From NCBI GenBank assembly GCA_002478765.1, contig DLQO01000057.1, positions 1-16,129 on the forward strand: a stretch of 16,129 bases of DNA, read 5' to 3'. Both the position numbers and the translations under genes were made by a program. Source of the stretch: Flavobacteriales bacterium UBA7430. GTDB lineage: Bacteria > Bacteroidota > Bacteroidia > Flavobacteriales > UBA7430. This document shows positions 15,751 to 16,129 of this stretch, in pieces. How positions within the stretch are numbered: position 1 is the stretch's first letter; each line of letters starts with the position of its first letter. The notes beneath the pieces are model-generated. The model worked only from the letters and a program-made list of their open reading frames with translations. It had not been told where the DNA came from and ran no database searches.

Positions 15751-16129
15751 TGTGTTTCTTTTAAATTAATGCGTTGTCCAAAAAAATGATGCGCACTTTG
15801 TTCAAAGGAATTCGTGAAGTCTGATACATGGAATTCGTGTTGTTGATTCCCTACCGAATCATTAAGCAGATTGTCATCCGATAGTTTTTTTTCAATGTGT
15901 CTAGAGACGATCTTAGCAGAGTTAACAATCTCTACGGTCCCTTTATAGTATTGTTTGATTTCATCTTCAATGAGTGGGTAATGTGTACACCCTAGGATCA
16001 AATGATCAATATTTTTCAACTCCTTTTTTTCAAGATAATTTGAAATTATCGTATTTGAAATTTTATTTTGGTAAAAGCCTTCTTCTATCATCGGTACAAG
16101 TAGAGGCGTGGCTAATGATTTTGTTTTGA
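15741..16129 (-). CDS. murI: Glutamate racemase, C-terminal half (5' end off the window)
   Basis: Makes D-glutamate for peptidoglycan in the cytoplasm. Only the last 128 codons are present. The frame is open to the right edge, and the residues before the first internal Met read KTKSLATPLLVPMIEEGF, which fits the middle of MurI and shows that the Met at 16091 is not the start. The motif LGCTHYPLIEDEI holds the second catalytic cysteine. The tail after about 40 further residues is variable, as in other racemases. Family length is about 260-270 residues, so roughly half is missing. It converges on the OmpA-like gene with two bases between the stops. Confidence 0.92.
   Translation of the reverse strand, partial: KTKSLATPLLVPMIEEGFYQNKISNTIISNYLEKKELKNIDHLILGCTHYPLIEDEIKQYYKGTVEIVNSAKIVSRHIEKKLSDDNLLNDSVGNQQHEFHVSDFTNSFEQSAHHFFGQRINLKETHLE

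Noticed and set aside
16089..16091. ATG at 16091 as the start of a 116-residue gene
   Set aside because: The same frame continues upstream to the window edge with racemase-like residues (LATPLLVPMIEEGF), so the gene is simply cut by the edge.
1..16129. Mobile elements, CRISPR arrays, tRNA or rRNA genes, defence or biosynthetic novelty clusters
   Set aside because: None seen on either strand; all large frames are core metabolic, translation, repair or envelope genes, apart from one secreted T9SS cargo protein of unknown function.

Overview
The window looks like a chromosomal core region of a marine or aquatic member of the Bacteroidota, most likely order Flavobacteriales. The evidence is the long PurF variant typical of that phylum, a type IX secretion (T9SS) C-terminal domain on a secreted protein with GCTDPxACNY-type cysteine repeats, the gene order ileS - DksA/TraR-like - lspA, a promoter matching the Bacteroidota TTG / TAnnTTTG pattern, and the AT-leaning base composition. 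No mobile element, CRISPR array, tRNA or rRNA is visible.

Layout. Positions 1-1605 (minus strand) carry most of a purF gene that runs off the left edge. A 417-base gap (1606-2022) separates it from a divergently transcribed, complete seven-gene tryptophan operon, trpEGDCFBA (2023-8346). Each trp gene overlaps the next: five 4-base ATGA junctions and one 1-base TAATG junction. The gap is not empty. It holds a 15-codon leader peptide with two adjacent Trp codons (1766-1813), an intrinsic terminator (1845-1874), and an alternative pairing that excludes the terminator. This is a classical ribosome-mediated trp attenuator and the most interesting element of the window.

Downstream of trpA is a secreted T9SS cargo protein of unknown function (8413-9363). 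A well-formed promoter then precedes a housekeeping cluster: ileS (an IleS2-type isoleucyl-tRNA synthetase with a GIHH signature in place of HxGH), a DksA/TraR-like protein that has lost most of its zinc ligands, and lspA (signal peptidase II). An exonuclease III gene and an OmpA-type peptidoglycan-binding lipoprotein follow. The right edge holds the C-terminal half of murI (glutamate racemase) on the minus strand, converging on the OmpA-like gene with only two bases between the stop codons.

How the parts fit. The trp genes turn chorismate, PRPP, glutamine and serine into tryptophan, and the leader would let Trp-tRNA supply decide whether transcription continues into trpE. PurF competes for the same PRPP and glutamine and is read divergently from the same gap. 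LspA matures lipoproteins such as the OmpA-like one. MurI supplies D-glutamate for the peptidoglycan that the OmpA-like domain should bind. Apart from the attenuator, the unusual IleS motif and a few small inverted repeats, this is an ordinary housekeeping region, and I do not see evidence for a new multi-gene system.
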